This document shows, one piece after another, positions 16,490 through 26,257 of a stretch of DNA of 64,000 nucleotides (within the stretch, counting starts at the first letter, position 1; the number at the start of each line of letters is the position of its first letter). Source of the stretch: CAVWTN01 sp963757945 (GTDB lineage Bacteria; Vulcanimicrobiota; Vulcanimicrobiia; Vulcanimicrobiales; Vulcanimicrobiaceae); assembly GCA_963757945.1 (NCBI GenBank), contig CAVWTN010000002.1, positions 1,488,001 through 1,552,000 of the forward strand, read 5' to 3'. The translations under genes and the position numbers were made by a program. Below the pieces are notes generated by a model. The model ran no database searches. It worked only from the letters and a program-made list of their open reading frames with translations, and had not been told where the DNA came from.

Positions 16490-17089
16490 CTAGACGGCGA
16501 CCGCGGTCGCGTGCTGGATGCGCGTGCCGAGGACGTCGAGGAACTTCGCGAGCCATTCCGGGTGCGCGGGCCAGGCGGGGGCGGTGACGAGGTTCCCGTC
16601 GACGATCGCCCGATCGACCGGGATCTCGCGATACGTGCCGCCGGCGCGCGTCACGTCGGGGCCGCAGGCCGGATACGCCGTGCAGGTGCGCCCGTCGAGC
16701 ACGCCCGCCGCCGCGAGCACTTGCAGGCCGTGACAGATCGCCGCGACCGGCTTCTTTGCGTCGAAGAAATGGCGGGTGATCTCGAGCACGCGCGCGTTGA
16801 GGCGGATGTATTCCGGAGCGCGGCCGCCCGGCACGACGAGCGCATCGTACGAGGCCTCGTCGACATCGTCGAACGTCGCGTTCAGCGTGAAGTTGTGGCC
16901 CGGCTTTTCGCTATAGGTCTGGTCGCCTTCGAAATCGTGCACGGCCGTGCGGATGCTCTGGCCGGCCTTCTTGTTCGGGCAGACGGCGTGCACCGTGTGG
17001 CCGACGGCGAGGAGCGCCTGGAACGGGACCATGACCTCGTAATCCTCGACGTAGTCCCCAACGAGCATCAGAATCTTCTTGCCGCTCAT
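16490..17089 (-). CDS. DJ-1/PfpI family protein (class-I glutamine amidotransferase-like)
   Basis: 199 residues from ATG 17089, with GGGAG eight bases upstream. The DJ-1/PfpI fold is clear: KKILMLVGDYVEDYEVMVPFQAL at the N-terminus with the conserved Glu in VEDYE, YDALVVPGGRAPEYIR, and the nucleophile elbow AAICHG with its Cys. Members act as proteases, chaperones, deglycases or glyoxalase-III enzymes; which applies cannot be decided. Length is typical (about 170-200). It lies between two copies of the dispersed repeat and follows the lysine catabolic operon in the same direction, but is separated from it by about 150 bases of unrelated sequence. Confidence 0.9.
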   Translation of the reverse strand: MSGKKILMLVGDYVEDYEVMVPFQALLAVGHTVHAVCPNKKAGQSIRTAVHDFEGDQTYSEKPGHNFTLNATFDDVDEASYDALVVPGGRAPEYIRLNARVLEITRHFFDAKKPVAAICHGLQVLAAAGVLDGRTCTAYPACGPDVTRAGGTYREIPVDRAIVDGNLVTAPAWPAHPEWLAKFLDVLGTRIQHATAVAV

Positions 17090-17181
17090 GAACGTGCTCC
17101 CAATCGAACGAGTGTGAAGTGTCCCGCGCGGTGCGCAGGGACGCTTTGCGTTCGCGGCGCTCCGTCGCTTTCCGCTCGCAG

Positions 17182-17205
17182 CCCTTCGACAAGCTCAGGC
17201 TGACA
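17182..17205. repeat. Dispersed CCCTTCGAC repeat, single copy
   Basis: CCCTTCGACAAGCTCAGGCTGACA lies between the kamA stop and the DJ-1 start, in the same orientation as the 16371 copy. Confidence 0.7.
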
Positions 17206-17242
17206 TGCCCCTGCTCGTGGAGGTGAGGCGCTTAAGCGTGCT

Positions 17243-18652
<1,410 letters not shown>

Positions 18653-18654
18653 GC

Positions 18655-19710
18655 CTACCGGTACCGTTCCTTGAAATACGCCAGCAACGACGGATGGTCG
18701 CGCAGCGTCTGCAGCGCGATCTCGGCGTGGCCCGCCGCGTAACCGTTGCCGATGACCATCGTGACGTCTTTGCCGACGCCCTCGGCGCCGAGCGCCGCCG
18801 CCGTGAACGACGTGCTCATCGAAAAGAAATAGACGGTCCCGCGATCCTTGGTCGAGAGGATCGAGGCGAGCTCGGTGCCCGGGACGTTCACGCAATTGAT
18901 CGTGAGGTCGGCGAGCGCCGGCAGCAGTTCGGCGAGCGCGTGCGAGGTGCCGAGCGCGTCGCGCGCGTCGGCCTCGATGAAGCTGTCGACGAGCCGGCTT
19001 TCGAGCAGCAAGCGCGCGCCGGGAGAGGTCCGCGAGGGCCCGACGCCGATCACGCGGCCCGCGGGCCCGCAACGCGCTTTGGCCTGAGCGCACGTGAGGA
19101 TCCCGGACTTGCCGTCGGCGCCGATCACGACGACGTTCGCGCCCGGAAATGCGAGCCGCTCCGCTTGCGCGGGCGCGCCCGCGACGTCGAGCACCGCGAG
19201 CGCGACGCTCTCGGGAATATCCGTGGGCAACTCGGCATAGAGCGCGCTTTCGAAGAGCACCGCGCGACCGTGCACCCAGACCCGGCCGGTCGCCTGGTCG
19301 ACGCGCTCGATCGATTCGAGATGCAACGGCGTCAGGCTCAGCGAGACCAGCGAGGCGATGCGGTCGCCTTTGCGCAGAACGCCGTGCGCGGGGTGCTGCG
19401 GGCCGATCGCGGCGACCCGCCCGATGAACATCCCGCCGCTCCCCGTCGCCGGGTTGTGCTGCTTACCGCGCTCGGCGACCGTGTGCAGGATGTGCGCGGC
19501 GATGCGCTGCGGATCGTGCGCTTCCGCTTCGGCGATCTGCCGGAACGAGGCCGAGTCGATGTTGAGCACGTCGACGCTGCAGAGCAACTCGTTCTCGAGT
19601 GCGACCGGCGTGTTGTCGATGCGCCAGGCCGCCTGAGGGAGCGCGCCGGGCGGGTCGATCACGCGGTGACTGCCGAAGCGGCAGGGTGCCGCCGCGGCGA
19701 GCGTCGTCAC
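18655..19710 (-). CDS. kdd: L-erythro-3,5-diaminohexanoate dehydrogenase
   Basis: 351 residues from GTG 19710, which overlaps the lrp stop as GTGA. The chain matches Kdd of the lysine fermentation pathway: N-terminal CRFGSHRVIDPPGALPQAAWRI, FIGRVAAIGPQHP, NAD-binding VVVIGADGKSGILTCAQA, and C-terminal VIGNGYAAGHAEIALQTLR. Kdd oxidatively deaminates L-erythro-3,5-diaminohexanoate to 5-amino-3-oxohexanoate with NAD. Its substrate is made from beta-lysine by a B12-dependent 5,6-aminomutase, so its place next to kamA supports lysine catabolism rather than osmolyte or antibiotic beta-lysine synthesis. Length is normal for the family. Confidence 0.92.
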   Translation of the reverse strand: MTTLAAAAPCRFGSHRVIDPPGALPQAAWRIDNTPVALENELLCSVDVLNIDSASFRQIAEAEAHDPQRIAAHILHTVAERGKQHNPATGSGGMFIGRVAAIGPQHPAHGVLRKGDRIASLVSLSLTPLHLESIERVDQATGRVWVHGRAVLFESALYAELPTDIPESVALAVLDVAGAPAQAERLAFPGANVVVIGADGKSGILTCAQAKARCGPAGRVIGVGPSRTSPGARLLLESRLVDSFIEADARDALGTSHALAELLPALADLTINCVNVPGTELASILSTKDRGTVYFFSMSTSFTAAALGAEGVGKDVTMVIGNGYAAGHAEIALQTLRDHPSLLAYFKERYR

Positions 19711-20213
19711 CGCTGGACCGCGCGCAGGTGCGCGCGCTCCGTGAGCGGCTCGAGCGTCTCGAGCGCGATCCCTTCGCGGTCGAACGGCGTGGAAAGGACG
19801 ATCGTCGTCTTCGTTCGCGCGATCCCGTGGATCGCTTTGAGCCGTGAGAGAAAATCATCGAGATGGCTCGTCGAGCGCGTCAGGACCTTCAGGACGAACG
19901 ATTCCTCGCCCGCGACGCTGTGGACTTCCGAAACTTCCGGGAGCGCCGCGACGGCGACGTGGAAATCATCGTAGCTGACGTCGGCGGTCGTAAAGACGCC
20001 GACGAAGGCCGCCAGCTCGATGCCGAGCTTGCGCGCGTCCAGGCGCGCGGCGTAGCCGCGCAGATAACCGCGCTGCTCCAACCGCTTCACGCGCTCGTGC
20101 ACGGCGGACGTGCCCAAACCCACGAGGCCCGCGAGTTCTGCGAACGTCGAACGGGCATTTCGCTGGAGCGCGTGTAAGAGGCGTAAATCGAGATCGTCGA
20201 GGTCGCTTACCAT
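19707..20213 (-). CDS. Lrp/AsnC-family regulator of the lysine operon
   Basis: 168 residues from ATG 20213. An N-terminal winged helix-turn-helix (DDLDLRLLHALQRNARSTFAEL and SAVHERVKRLEQRGYLRGYAAR) is followed by the RAM ligand-binding domain (residues about 65-150, with the GxxD-like AGEESFVLKVL). Lrp/AsnC proteins sense amino acids and usually repress or activate adjacent catabolic genes. Here it is the first gene of the operon with kdd and kamA (four-base overlap), so lysine or beta-lysine sensing is a reasonable inference. Paired inverted repeats in the 77-base divergent gap may be its operator. No strong ribosome site is seen. Confidence 0.9.
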   Translation of the reverse strand: MVSDLDDLDLRLLHALQRNARSTFAELAGLVGLGTSAVHERVKRLEQRGYLRGYAARLDARKLGIELAAFVGVFTTADVSYDDFHVAVAALPEVSEVHSVAGEESFVLKVLTRSTSHLDDFLSRLKAIHGIARTKTTIVLSTPFDREGIALETLEPLTERAHLRAVQR

Positions 20214-20238
20214 TGTTCGGCCTATTTGCAGAGAAGTG

Positions 20239-20287
20239 GGATGAATTCCGCCGGTGCGCACGATTATACCGCATTCATCCGGAATTC
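20239..20287. promoter_or_regulatory. Nested inverted repeats between lrp and the peptide-binding protein gene
   Basis: Two overlapping pairs: GGATGAAT (20239-20246) with ATTCATCC (20273-20280), and GAATTCCG (20243-20250) with CGGAATTC (20280-20287). A TATACC box lies between them. The site fits an operator that controls both divergent genes. Confidence 0.5.
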
Positions 20288-20290
20288 CTA

Positions 20291-21922
20291 GTGGTGCAAC
20301 GAATAAAGGCGATCTTTGGGGTTGGGCTCGCGCTGCTGAGTTTGCTCACCTGCGCGACTGGGACGCTCGCGGCGCCTCCCCAGGGAACGGTCCGCTTTGA
20401 CGTCGCCGCCGACCCTGCGTCCCTCAACCCGCTGTTTGCCCATGCCGATGCGGGCGTCGTCGAGCAGCAACTCGCGCACCTGATCTTCGAGCCGTTTTTC
20501 GACCTCGACGAGCGCGGCCGTCCCGTCCCCGAGCTGATCCGCGAAATGCCCACGCTCGCCAACGGGGGCATCTCGGCCGACGGCCGGACGATCGTCTACC
20601 ACTTGCGCCCGGGGCTCCTCTGGAGCGACGGCGCCCCGTTGACCAGCGACGACGTGCTGTTCACGCTGCGCGCGATCCTCGATCCGGCCAATCCCGTCGG
20701 CTCGCGCGAGGGCTACGATCTGATCGACCGGGCCGAGGCCCCCGATGCGAGAACCGTCCGCTTCCACCTCGCGCGCGCTTGGGCGCCGGCCGTCGCGACC
20801 TTCTTCACGTACGGGACGGCCCCGCAGTACGTCCTGCCCGCCCACGTGCTGCGCGGCCAGGGGCCTTTGGGGCAGGCGGCGTTCAATGCCGCGCCCACCG
20901 TCGGGGACGGGCCCTTCAGCTTCGTCTCCTGGAGGCACGGCGAGCGCTTGACCTACCGCGCGAACCCGCGTTACTGGCGCGGCCCGCCGAAGGTCGCGGC
21001 GGTCGAGGTCGGGATCGTTCCCGAACCCCAGACGAACCTGACGCTGCTGCAATCGGGCGCGATCGATTTCAACCTGGTCGCGCCCGCGCAGCTCCCCGTA
21101 CTGGCGCACACCGCCGGGCTCGCCTACCGCGACGTGCCGACCGCGCTGATCGCGGCGGTCGCCTTCAACGTGACCCATCCGCCGCTCGACGATCCGCGCG
21201 TGCGCCGGGCGCTGGCCCAGGGCATCGATCGCGGCGCGATCAGCGCGAAGATCACGCTCGGGAAGTATCCCGTCGCCGATTCGAGCCGCCCGCGCTTCTC
21301 GTGGTCCTACGATCCGGCGGTCCGCCAGCCGGGCTACGACCCGGCGGCCTCCGATGCGGCCTTCGACGCGGCGGGCTGGCGGCGCGGCCCGGACGGCATG
21401 CGGGCGAAGGGCGGCGTCCCGCTCGCCCTGACGTACGTCTACTTCCCGGAGAGCACGACGGGCACGCGCGCGGCGGCGCTGATCGAAGAATCGCTGCATC
21501 GGCGCGGCGTCGCGGTCGAACTGAAATCGATCTCGAACGCGCAGCTCTTCCTGCCGGAGCGGGACGAGGGCGTGCTCGCCGGCGGGAAGTTCGATCTCGC
21601 TTACGTCCCGACGCAAATGGGCGCGGACCCCGACGACAGCTTCCTGCTGAGCTGTCGCGGCGCCGTCAAGAACTACATGCGCTACTGCGATGCCCGCGTC
21701 GACCGGCTGGAGGCCCAAGCGGTCGCCGACCCATCCCAGGACCGCCGGCGCGGCGCCTACGGGCGTATCGACCGCATCGTCGCGCGCGACGTCCCGCTGC
21801 TGTATCTCTTCAATCCCACCTACCCGTACGCGTATCGCACGCGGCTGCACGGCTTTGCCCCGAACGCGTTCACGCCGACGTGGAATGCGTGGGCGTGGAG
21901 TGTCCTAGAACACATTCCTTAG
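20291..21922 (+). CDS. ABC transporter peptide-binding protein (SBP family 5)
   Basis: 543 residues from GTG 20291 (a second GTG at 20294 is equally possible); the frame extends back to 20213, but that part lacks a signal. The N-terminus is an export signal (basic start, FGVGLALLSLLTCATGTLA). The mature part has family 5 landmarks: ADPASLNPLFAHADAG, then LIFEPFFDLDERGRPVPEL, the LRPGLLWSDGAPLTSDDVLFTL block, and DPRVRRALAQGIDR. Such proteins bind oligopeptides or related solutes in the periplasm for an ABC importer. No permease or ATPase gene follows, so it is an orphan. It shares a regulatory gap with the lrp-kdd-kamA operon. Confidence 0.9.
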   Translation: MVQRIKAIFGVGLALLSLLTCATGTLAAPPQGTVRFDVAADPASLNPLFAHADAGVVEQQLAHLIFEPFFDLDERGRPVPELIREMPTLANGGISADGRTIVYHLRPGLLWSDGAPLTSDDVLFTLRAILDPANPVGSREGYDLIDRAEAPDARTVRFHLARAWAPAVATFFTYGTAPQYVLPAHVLRGQGPLGQAAFNAAPTVGDGPFSFVSWRHGERLTYRANPRYWRGPPKVAAVEVGIVPEPQTNLTLLQSGAIDFNLVAPAQLPVLAHTAGLAYRDVPTALIAAVAFNVTHPPLDDPRVRRALAQGIDRGAISAKITLGKYPVADSSRPRFSWSYDPAVRQPGYDPAASDAAFDAAGWRRGPDGMRAKGGVPLALTYVYFPESTTGTRAAALIEESLHRRGVAVELKSISNAQLFLPERDEGVLAGGKFDLAYVPTQMGADPDDSFLLSCRGAVKNYMRYCDARVDRLEAQAVADPSQDRRRGAYGRIDRIVARDVPLLYLFNPTYPYAYRTRLHGFAPNAFTPTWNAWAWSVLEHIP

Positions 21923-22075
21923 AGTTTTCGAGCGGGCTCATAGCCTCGGGCGTCGAAGTTATGGTATGTGTATCGCCCGCCGCAACAAACGCGCCGGGGT
22001 AGGGTATTAGGCTACTGATAGGGTTGGGAACGAAGCCTTTTATTTCGGGACATAGGGCCTAAGGAATTCTCGCGT

Positions 22076-22093
22076 CTGCGACGTATGTCGCAG
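22076..22093. promoter_or_regulatory. Perfect 7-base inverted repeat upstream of a secreted protein gene
   Basis: CTGCGAC, spacer GTAT, GTCGCAG. It lies about 60 bases before the ATG at 22152, a position suited to an operator or a leader hairpin. Confidence 0.35.
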
Positions 22094-22151
22094 TTACAAC
22101 TTCAAAGCCAATGGAGCAGCGTCTTCCGACGGTGCTCGGAGAATCATCACC

Positions 22152-22610
22152 ATGCTCGCGCTGCTCGTCCTCGGTCTGGTTACGGCAGGAGCCCCCGCGG
22201 TTCCGCAAGCCACCGCGGCCCCGAGCTTCAAAAAGACCGCGCTGAGCCTCCGAGCCCCGGCCCCCCCGCTGTTCGCCCCGCTGCCGAACCTCGACCAGCA
22301 GCAGCATTTCGTTCCGCGCTTCGGATTGCCGGACGGCCCCTCGCTGCTCCCGAACGGCGGCGTCGCGCCGACCGTCCCGGCGGGCTCGCCGCAGGGCTCC
22401 TGGCTGATCGGCTCGTCCGACGGCGCGGGCGGCTTGTATCGCGTCTCGCCGCTCGTGCTCAAGTACCAGCTCCGGCGGCTGCGGGAGATCCCCGGATCCA
22501 ACGTCTACCTCGAAGCCGGCGTCCAGGGCGACCATCAGTGGAGCCGCGACGATCCGTCGAAGAACACGTCCAGCGACGGCGCGTACGTCGGGGTCGGGCT
22601 GCACTTCTAG
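22152..22610 (+). CDS. Small exported protein of unknown function
   Basis: 152 residues from ATG 22152. The first 22 residues form a signal (MLALLVLGLVTAGAPAVPQATA, cleavage after ATA or PQA). A proline-rich middle (LRAPAPPLFAPLP) precedes a C-terminal region that reads like a few beta strands ending in Phe (GAYVGVGLHF), reminiscent of the last strand of small outer-membrane barrels. No family is recognised. It stands alone, between an orphan binding-protein gene and the transhydrogenase operon, and is followed by a strong terminator. An inverted repeat lies in its leader. Confidence 0.65.
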   Translation: MLALLVLGLVTAGAPAVPQATAAPSFKKTALSLRAPAPPLFAPLPNLDQQQHFVPRFGLPDGPSLLPNGGVAPTVPAGSPQGSWLIGSSDGAGGLYRVSPLVLKYQLRRLREIPGSNVYLEAGVQGDHQWSRDDPSKNTSSDGAYVGVGLHF

Positions 22611-22635
22611 CGCTTCGACGCTGCCTACAGACACA

Positions 22636-22670
22636 AACGAGCCCGCCTTGCGGCGGGCTCGTTCGTTTCT
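22636..22670. terminator. Strong intrinsic terminator hairpin
   Basis: AACGAGCCCGCC (22636-22647), loop TTGC, GGCGGGCTCGTT (22652-22663): a perfect 12-base stem with T-rich sequence after it. The A-rich left side also allows it to end the convergent pnt operon. Confidence 0.85.
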
Positions 22671-22781
22671 CTCCGGCTATTGAGAAAGTTTGGAACGGCG
22701 CGTGTCACCTCGAGGGGACCCGCACCGACAACGCCGGAGCGTACACCCGATACGAACCGGCGAAGTGGGAATTGGTTGCAG

Positions 22782-24194
22782 TTAGAGCGCCTTGACCGCC
22801 GCCGCGAGCCCGTCGACCGATTTCTTCGCGTCGCCGAAGAGCATCGTCGTCTTCGGATCGAGATAGAGCGGGTTGTCGATGCCGGCGAACCCGGGCTTCA
22901 TCGAACGCTTGAGGACCACGATCGCCCCGGCCTTGTCGACGTCCAGGATCGGCATCCCGTAGATCGGGCTGTTCTTATCCGAGCGCGCCGCGGGGTTCGT
23001 GACGTCGTTCGCGCCGATGACGAGCGCGACGTCGGTGCGCGGAAATTCGGGGTTGATGTCGTCCATGTCGAAGAGCGCGGGGTACGGAACGTTCGCTTCC
23101 GCGAGCAGGACGTTCATGTGGCCCGGCATGCGGCCCGCGACGGGGTGAATCGCGTACTTGACCTCGACGCCCTTCTTTTCGAGCTGGTCGGCGAGCTCGC
23201 GGACGCTGTGCTGCGCCTGCGCGACGGCCATCCCGTAGCCGGGGACGACGATGACTTGGTTCGCGTAGGCGAGCATCGTCGCGACGTCGTCGACGCTCGA
23301 GGAACGGACGGTCCCGGTGGCCGCCGCAGCCTCGCCGCCGGCGCCGGCCGCGACCGACCCGAACGCGCCGAAGAGCACGTTCGTGACCGAGCGGTTCATC
23401 GCTTTGCCCATCAATAGCGTGAGCAGCGTGCCGGAGGCGCCGACGAGCGCGCCCGAGATGATCAGCACGTTGTTCGCGAGCACGAAGCCGGTCGCCGCGG
23501 CCGCGAGGCCCGTGAACGAGTTGAGCAGCGAGATGACGACCGGCATGTCCGCGCCGCCGATCGGCAGCACGAACAGCACGCCCAACACGAGCGCGAGCGC
23601 GAACAGCGCGAAGAACGCGGGCAGCGAGGCCACGTTGGCGATCACGAGGCCCGCCGAGACGACGATGGCGACCGCGAGCGCGCCGTTGACGATCTGTTGG
23701 CCCGGATAGGTGATCGGGCGGCCCGTCATCAGCTCCTGGAGTTTGAGGAACGCGATGATGCTGCCGGAGAAGCTGATCGCACCGATCGCCGTCGTCAAGA
23801 CGATCGTGATCGTCTGATCGAACGGCAGGCCCGTGCCCGCGGATTCATCGAGCAGTTTGAGGAATTCCGCGGTCGCGACGAGGGCGGCCGCGCCGCCGCC
23901 CGCCCCGTTGAAGAGCGCGACCATCTGCGGCATCGCCGTCATCTTGACGGCGCGCGCGGAGTAGATGCCGACCGCGGCGCCGACCGCGACGCCGCCCAGG
24001 ATCGCGGCCCACGCGCCCGGGTAGAGCTGGATCGCCGTCGCGGCGAGCGCGACGGTCATGCCGGCCATCGCGATCCGGTTGCCCAGACGCGCGGTTCTCG
24101 GCGAGCTCAGATAGCGCAGGCCGACGATGAAACAGATGCCGGTGACGAGATAGGCCGCGTCGATCGGCACCCGGTACGCTGCGACGTCGATCAC
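22782..24194 (-). CDS. pntB: Proton-translocating NAD(P) transhydrogenase, beta subunit
   Basis: 470 residues from GTG 24194, overlapping the pntAB stop as GTGA. About nine membrane helices fill the first 270 residues, starting with YLVTGICFIVGLRYLS. The NADP(H)-binding domain III follows, with the VVPGYGMAVAQAQ fingerprint and VALVIGANDVTNPAAR. PntB forms the proton channel with PntA and binds NADP; the enzyme makes NADPH from NADH using the proton gradient. Length is normal (about 460-480). It is the last gene of pntAA-pntAB-pntB and faces a bidirectional-looking terminator at 22636. Confidence 0.97.
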   Translation of the reverse strand: MIDVAAYRVPIDAAYLVTGICFIVGLRYLSSPRTARLGNRIAMAGMTVALAATAIQLYPGAWAAILGGVAVGAAVGIYSARAVKMTAMPQMVALFNGAGGGAAALVATAEFLKLLDESAGTGLPFDQTITIVLTTAIGAISFSGSIIAFLKLQELMTGRPITYPGQQIVNGALAVAIVVSAGLVIANVASLPAFFALFALALVLGVLFVLPIGGADMPVVISLLNSFTGLAAAATGFVLANNVLIISGALVGASGTLLTLLMGKAMNRSVTNVLFGAFGSVAAGAGGEAAAATGTVRSSSVDDVATMLAYANQVIVVPGYGMAVAQAQHSVRELADQLEKKGVEVKYAIHPVAGRMPGHMNVLLAEANVPYPALFDMDDINPEFPRTDVALVIGANDVTNPAARSDKNSPIYGMPILDVDKAGAIVVLKRSMKPGFAGIDNPLYLDPKTTMLFGDAKKSVDGLAAAVKAL

Positions 24195-24502
24195 TTCTTC
24201 GCTCCGTCCTGGCCCGGCGTGGAGCGCGGCTTGAACATCTGCAGCATGCGCTCGGTGACGACGAAGCCGCCGAACACGTTGAGCGAAGCCAGGATGACGA
24301 CGATGACCGAAAGGAACACGCCGAGCTTGGGTTCGGCGACGCCGGCGACGAGCAGCGCGCCGACCAGCACGATGCCGTGGATCGCGTTCGTGGCCGACAT
24401 CAACGGCGTGTGCAGCATCGTCGGGACCTTCGAGATGACTTCGAGGCCGACGAAGACGGAGAGGATGAAGACCGTCAGTTCGGTGAGGAGCTGCGAACTC
24501 AT
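24191..24502 (-). CDS. pntAB: NAD(P) transhydrogenase, small membrane subunit (alpha part 2)
   Basis: 103 residues from ATG 24502, overlapping the pntAA stop (TGATG). It has three to four hydrophobic helices (LLTELTVFILSVFVGLEVI, IVLVGALLVAGVAE, VFLSVIVVILASLNVFGGFVVTERML) and matches the transmembrane C-terminal part of PntA in enterics, encoded separately as in Rhodospirillum. It completes the proton-translocating membrane domain with PntB. Confidence 0.95.
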   Translation of the reverse strand: MSSQLLTELTVFILSVFVGLEVISKVPTMLHTPLMSATNAIHGIVLVGALLVAGVAEPKLGVFLSVIVVILASLNVFGGFVVTERMLQMFKPRSTPGQDGAKK

Positions 24503-25644
24503 CAGTTAGCTCCCTTCGCGGCGATGGCGGCGAGCGTCGGCGGATGGATGATCGTTCCGTCGTGGGTCAACGTGGTGCCTTTCGTGATCTCGTCGTTCCA
24601 ATCGAAGGCCGGCGCGCCGTCCTTGATGAGATGCTGCAAGAGCGTGAAGACGTTGCGTGAGTAGAGTTGACTCGAGTGATACGGGAGCGTCGATGGGATG
24701 TTCTTCGTGCCGATGATCGTGACGCCGTCTTTCACGACGACTTCACCCGGTTCGGTGAGCGCGCAGTTGCCGCCGGTCTCCGAAGCGAGATCGACGATCA
24801 CGCTGCCGGGCTTCATCGCCTTGACCGCCTCTTCGGTGATCAGGATCGGCGCGCGTTTGCCGGGGACGGCTGCGGTCGTGATGACCGCATCGGAATCGCC
24901 GATGTGCTTCACCATGAACGCGCGCTGCTTTTCGATCTGCTCCGCGCTGAGTTCTTTCGCGTATCCGCCCGCGCCCTCGGCGTCGCCGCCGAGATCGAGT
25001 TCGAGGAACTTCGCGCCGAGCGACTGCACTTGCTCTTTGACGACGGCGCGCGTGTCGTACCCGGAGACCACGGCGCCCAGGCGCCGTGCGGTCGCAATCG
25101 CTTGCAGGCCCGCGACGCCGGCGCCGAGCACGAGCACTTTCGCGGGCGGGATCGTGCCCGCCGCGGTCGTGAGCATCGGGAAGAAGCGCGGCAACGCGGC
25201 CGCCGCGAGCAGCACCGCCTTATAGCCTGCGATGTTGCTTTGCGACGAAAGCGCGTCCATGCTTTGCGCGCGCGTGATGCGCGGGATCGCGTCCATCGAA
25301 AGCGCGGTCAATTTCCGCGCGGCGAGTTTCTCGACGGATTCCGGATCGCCGAGCGGCGCGAGAAACCCGATCAGCGTCGTGCCTTCGCGCAACAACGGGA
25401 GCTCCGCATCCGTCGGGCGCTGCACTTTCGTAATGAGGTCCGCTTTGCTATAGAGTTCCGCCGCGTCCGCCGCCAGCGTCGCGCCGGCTTTTTCGTACGC
25501 TTCGTCGAGAAATGAAGCAGCTGCTCCGGCACCGCGCTGAACGAGCACGTTCCAACCGGCCTTCTTCATATTTGCGACGGTTTCCGGAACGAGTGCGACG
25601 CGCCGCTCCCCGGGCACGACTTCCGTCGGAACGCCGATCAACAT
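24502..25644 (-). CDS. pntAA: NAD(P) transhydrogenase, NAD-binding subunit (alpha part 1)
   Basis: 380 residues from ATG 25644. It is the soluble NAD(H)-binding domain I, related to alanine dehydrogenase: MLIGVPTEVVPGERRVALVPETV, the LIGFLAPLGDPESVEKL stretch, the RITRAQSMDALSSQSNIAGYKAV block, and the dinucleotide motif VLGAGVAGLQAIATARRLGA. The protein sits on the cytoplasmic side of the PntAB/PntB membrane part and hands hydride to NADP. It is the first gene of a three-gene operon with overlapping junctions. Confidence 0.97.
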   Translation of the reverse strand: MLIGVPTEVVPGERRVALVPETVANMKKAGWNVLVQRGAGAAASFLDEAYEKAGATLAADAAELYSKADLITKVQRPTDAELPLLREGTTLIGFLAPLGDPESVEKLAARKLTALSMDAIPRITRAQSMDALSSQSNIAGYKAVLLAAAALPRFFPMLTTAAGTIPPAKVLVLGAGVAGLQAIATARRLGAVVSGYDTRAVVKEQVQSLGAKFLELDLGGDAEGAGGYAKELSAEQIEKQRAFMVKHIGDSDAVITTAAVPGKRAPILITEEAVKAMKPGSVIVDLASETGGNCALTEPGEVVVKDGVTIIGTKNIPSTLPYHSSQLYSRNVFTLLQHLIKDGAPAFDWNDEITKGTTLTHDGTIIHPPTLAAIAAKGAN

Positions 25645-25799
25645 GCTGCGATAATCCCTTCACCAAGCGACATTCGGAAAACGTTCGGCATATAGAGGCC
25701 GAAGGCGCTCAGTACAGCAGAAAGCTCCGTCGCTCCTTGGCGGATGGGAAATTTGTTTCAAGTGCGAGCGCGCCAAATGGCGCGCCGCGCCATCACATT

Positions 25800-26168
25800 C
25801 TACGCGCCTAAGCGAATGAGGAGCCAGGCAGCGAGCAGACCGATCGTTCCGACACCGTGAAGTAGGAGATTGCGACGCGCTTGTTTGCCGCGGCTCGAAG
25901 CAACAATTAGGAAATCCGAAAGGCCGACGAGCGCGCTGAATTCCGCGACGACCGCGACCGCGTCGTGGGCGCGCGCTAGTGAAAACGCGAGGAGCAAGAG
26001 TCCGAGCACGAGATCGCGCACGCCGAGTGCGCGCACGAACGCGAGCGCGGTCTCGTCCTGCGTCGCGAGCCCGTATTGCTGCGAGGACGTCGCGGGCGCC
26101 AGCAGAGCGCCGAGACCGATCCCGATGAAGGCGGCCGCGGCGGCGTAGGCAAGAAGATGTCCGATCAC
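25800..26168 (-). CDS. DUF4267-type small membrane protein
   Basis: 122 residues from GTG 26168, preceded by GGAGGGA. Three to four hydrophobic helices (HLLAYAAAAAFIGIGLGALLA, DLVLGLLLLAFSLARAHDAV, VGTIGLLAAWLLIRLG) with a FVRALGVRDLVLG signature match the DUF4267 family of four-helix membrane proteins. Function is unknown. It is divergent from the RCK-pore gene with 89 bases between starts. Confidence 0.75.
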   Translation of the reverse strand: MIGHLLAYAAAAAFIGIGLGALLAPATSSQQYGLATQDETALAFVRALGVRDLVLGLLLLAFSLARAHDAVAVVAEFSALVGLSDFLIVASSRGKQARRNLLLHGVGTIGLLAAWLLIRLGA

Positions 26169-26257
26169 GTTTTCCCTCCGTTCCTTCGACGCCGCCCGCG
26201 CCGCCCGCAGGCGCAGCGACGGGGCGAGGCTCCTTCCTCCTTGAAATGAAGGCTCGA

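Noticed and set aside
20288..21850. A 520-codon leftward frame opposite the peptide-binding protein gene.
   Set aside because: Shadow of a well-supported SBP gene; no ribosome site or domain.
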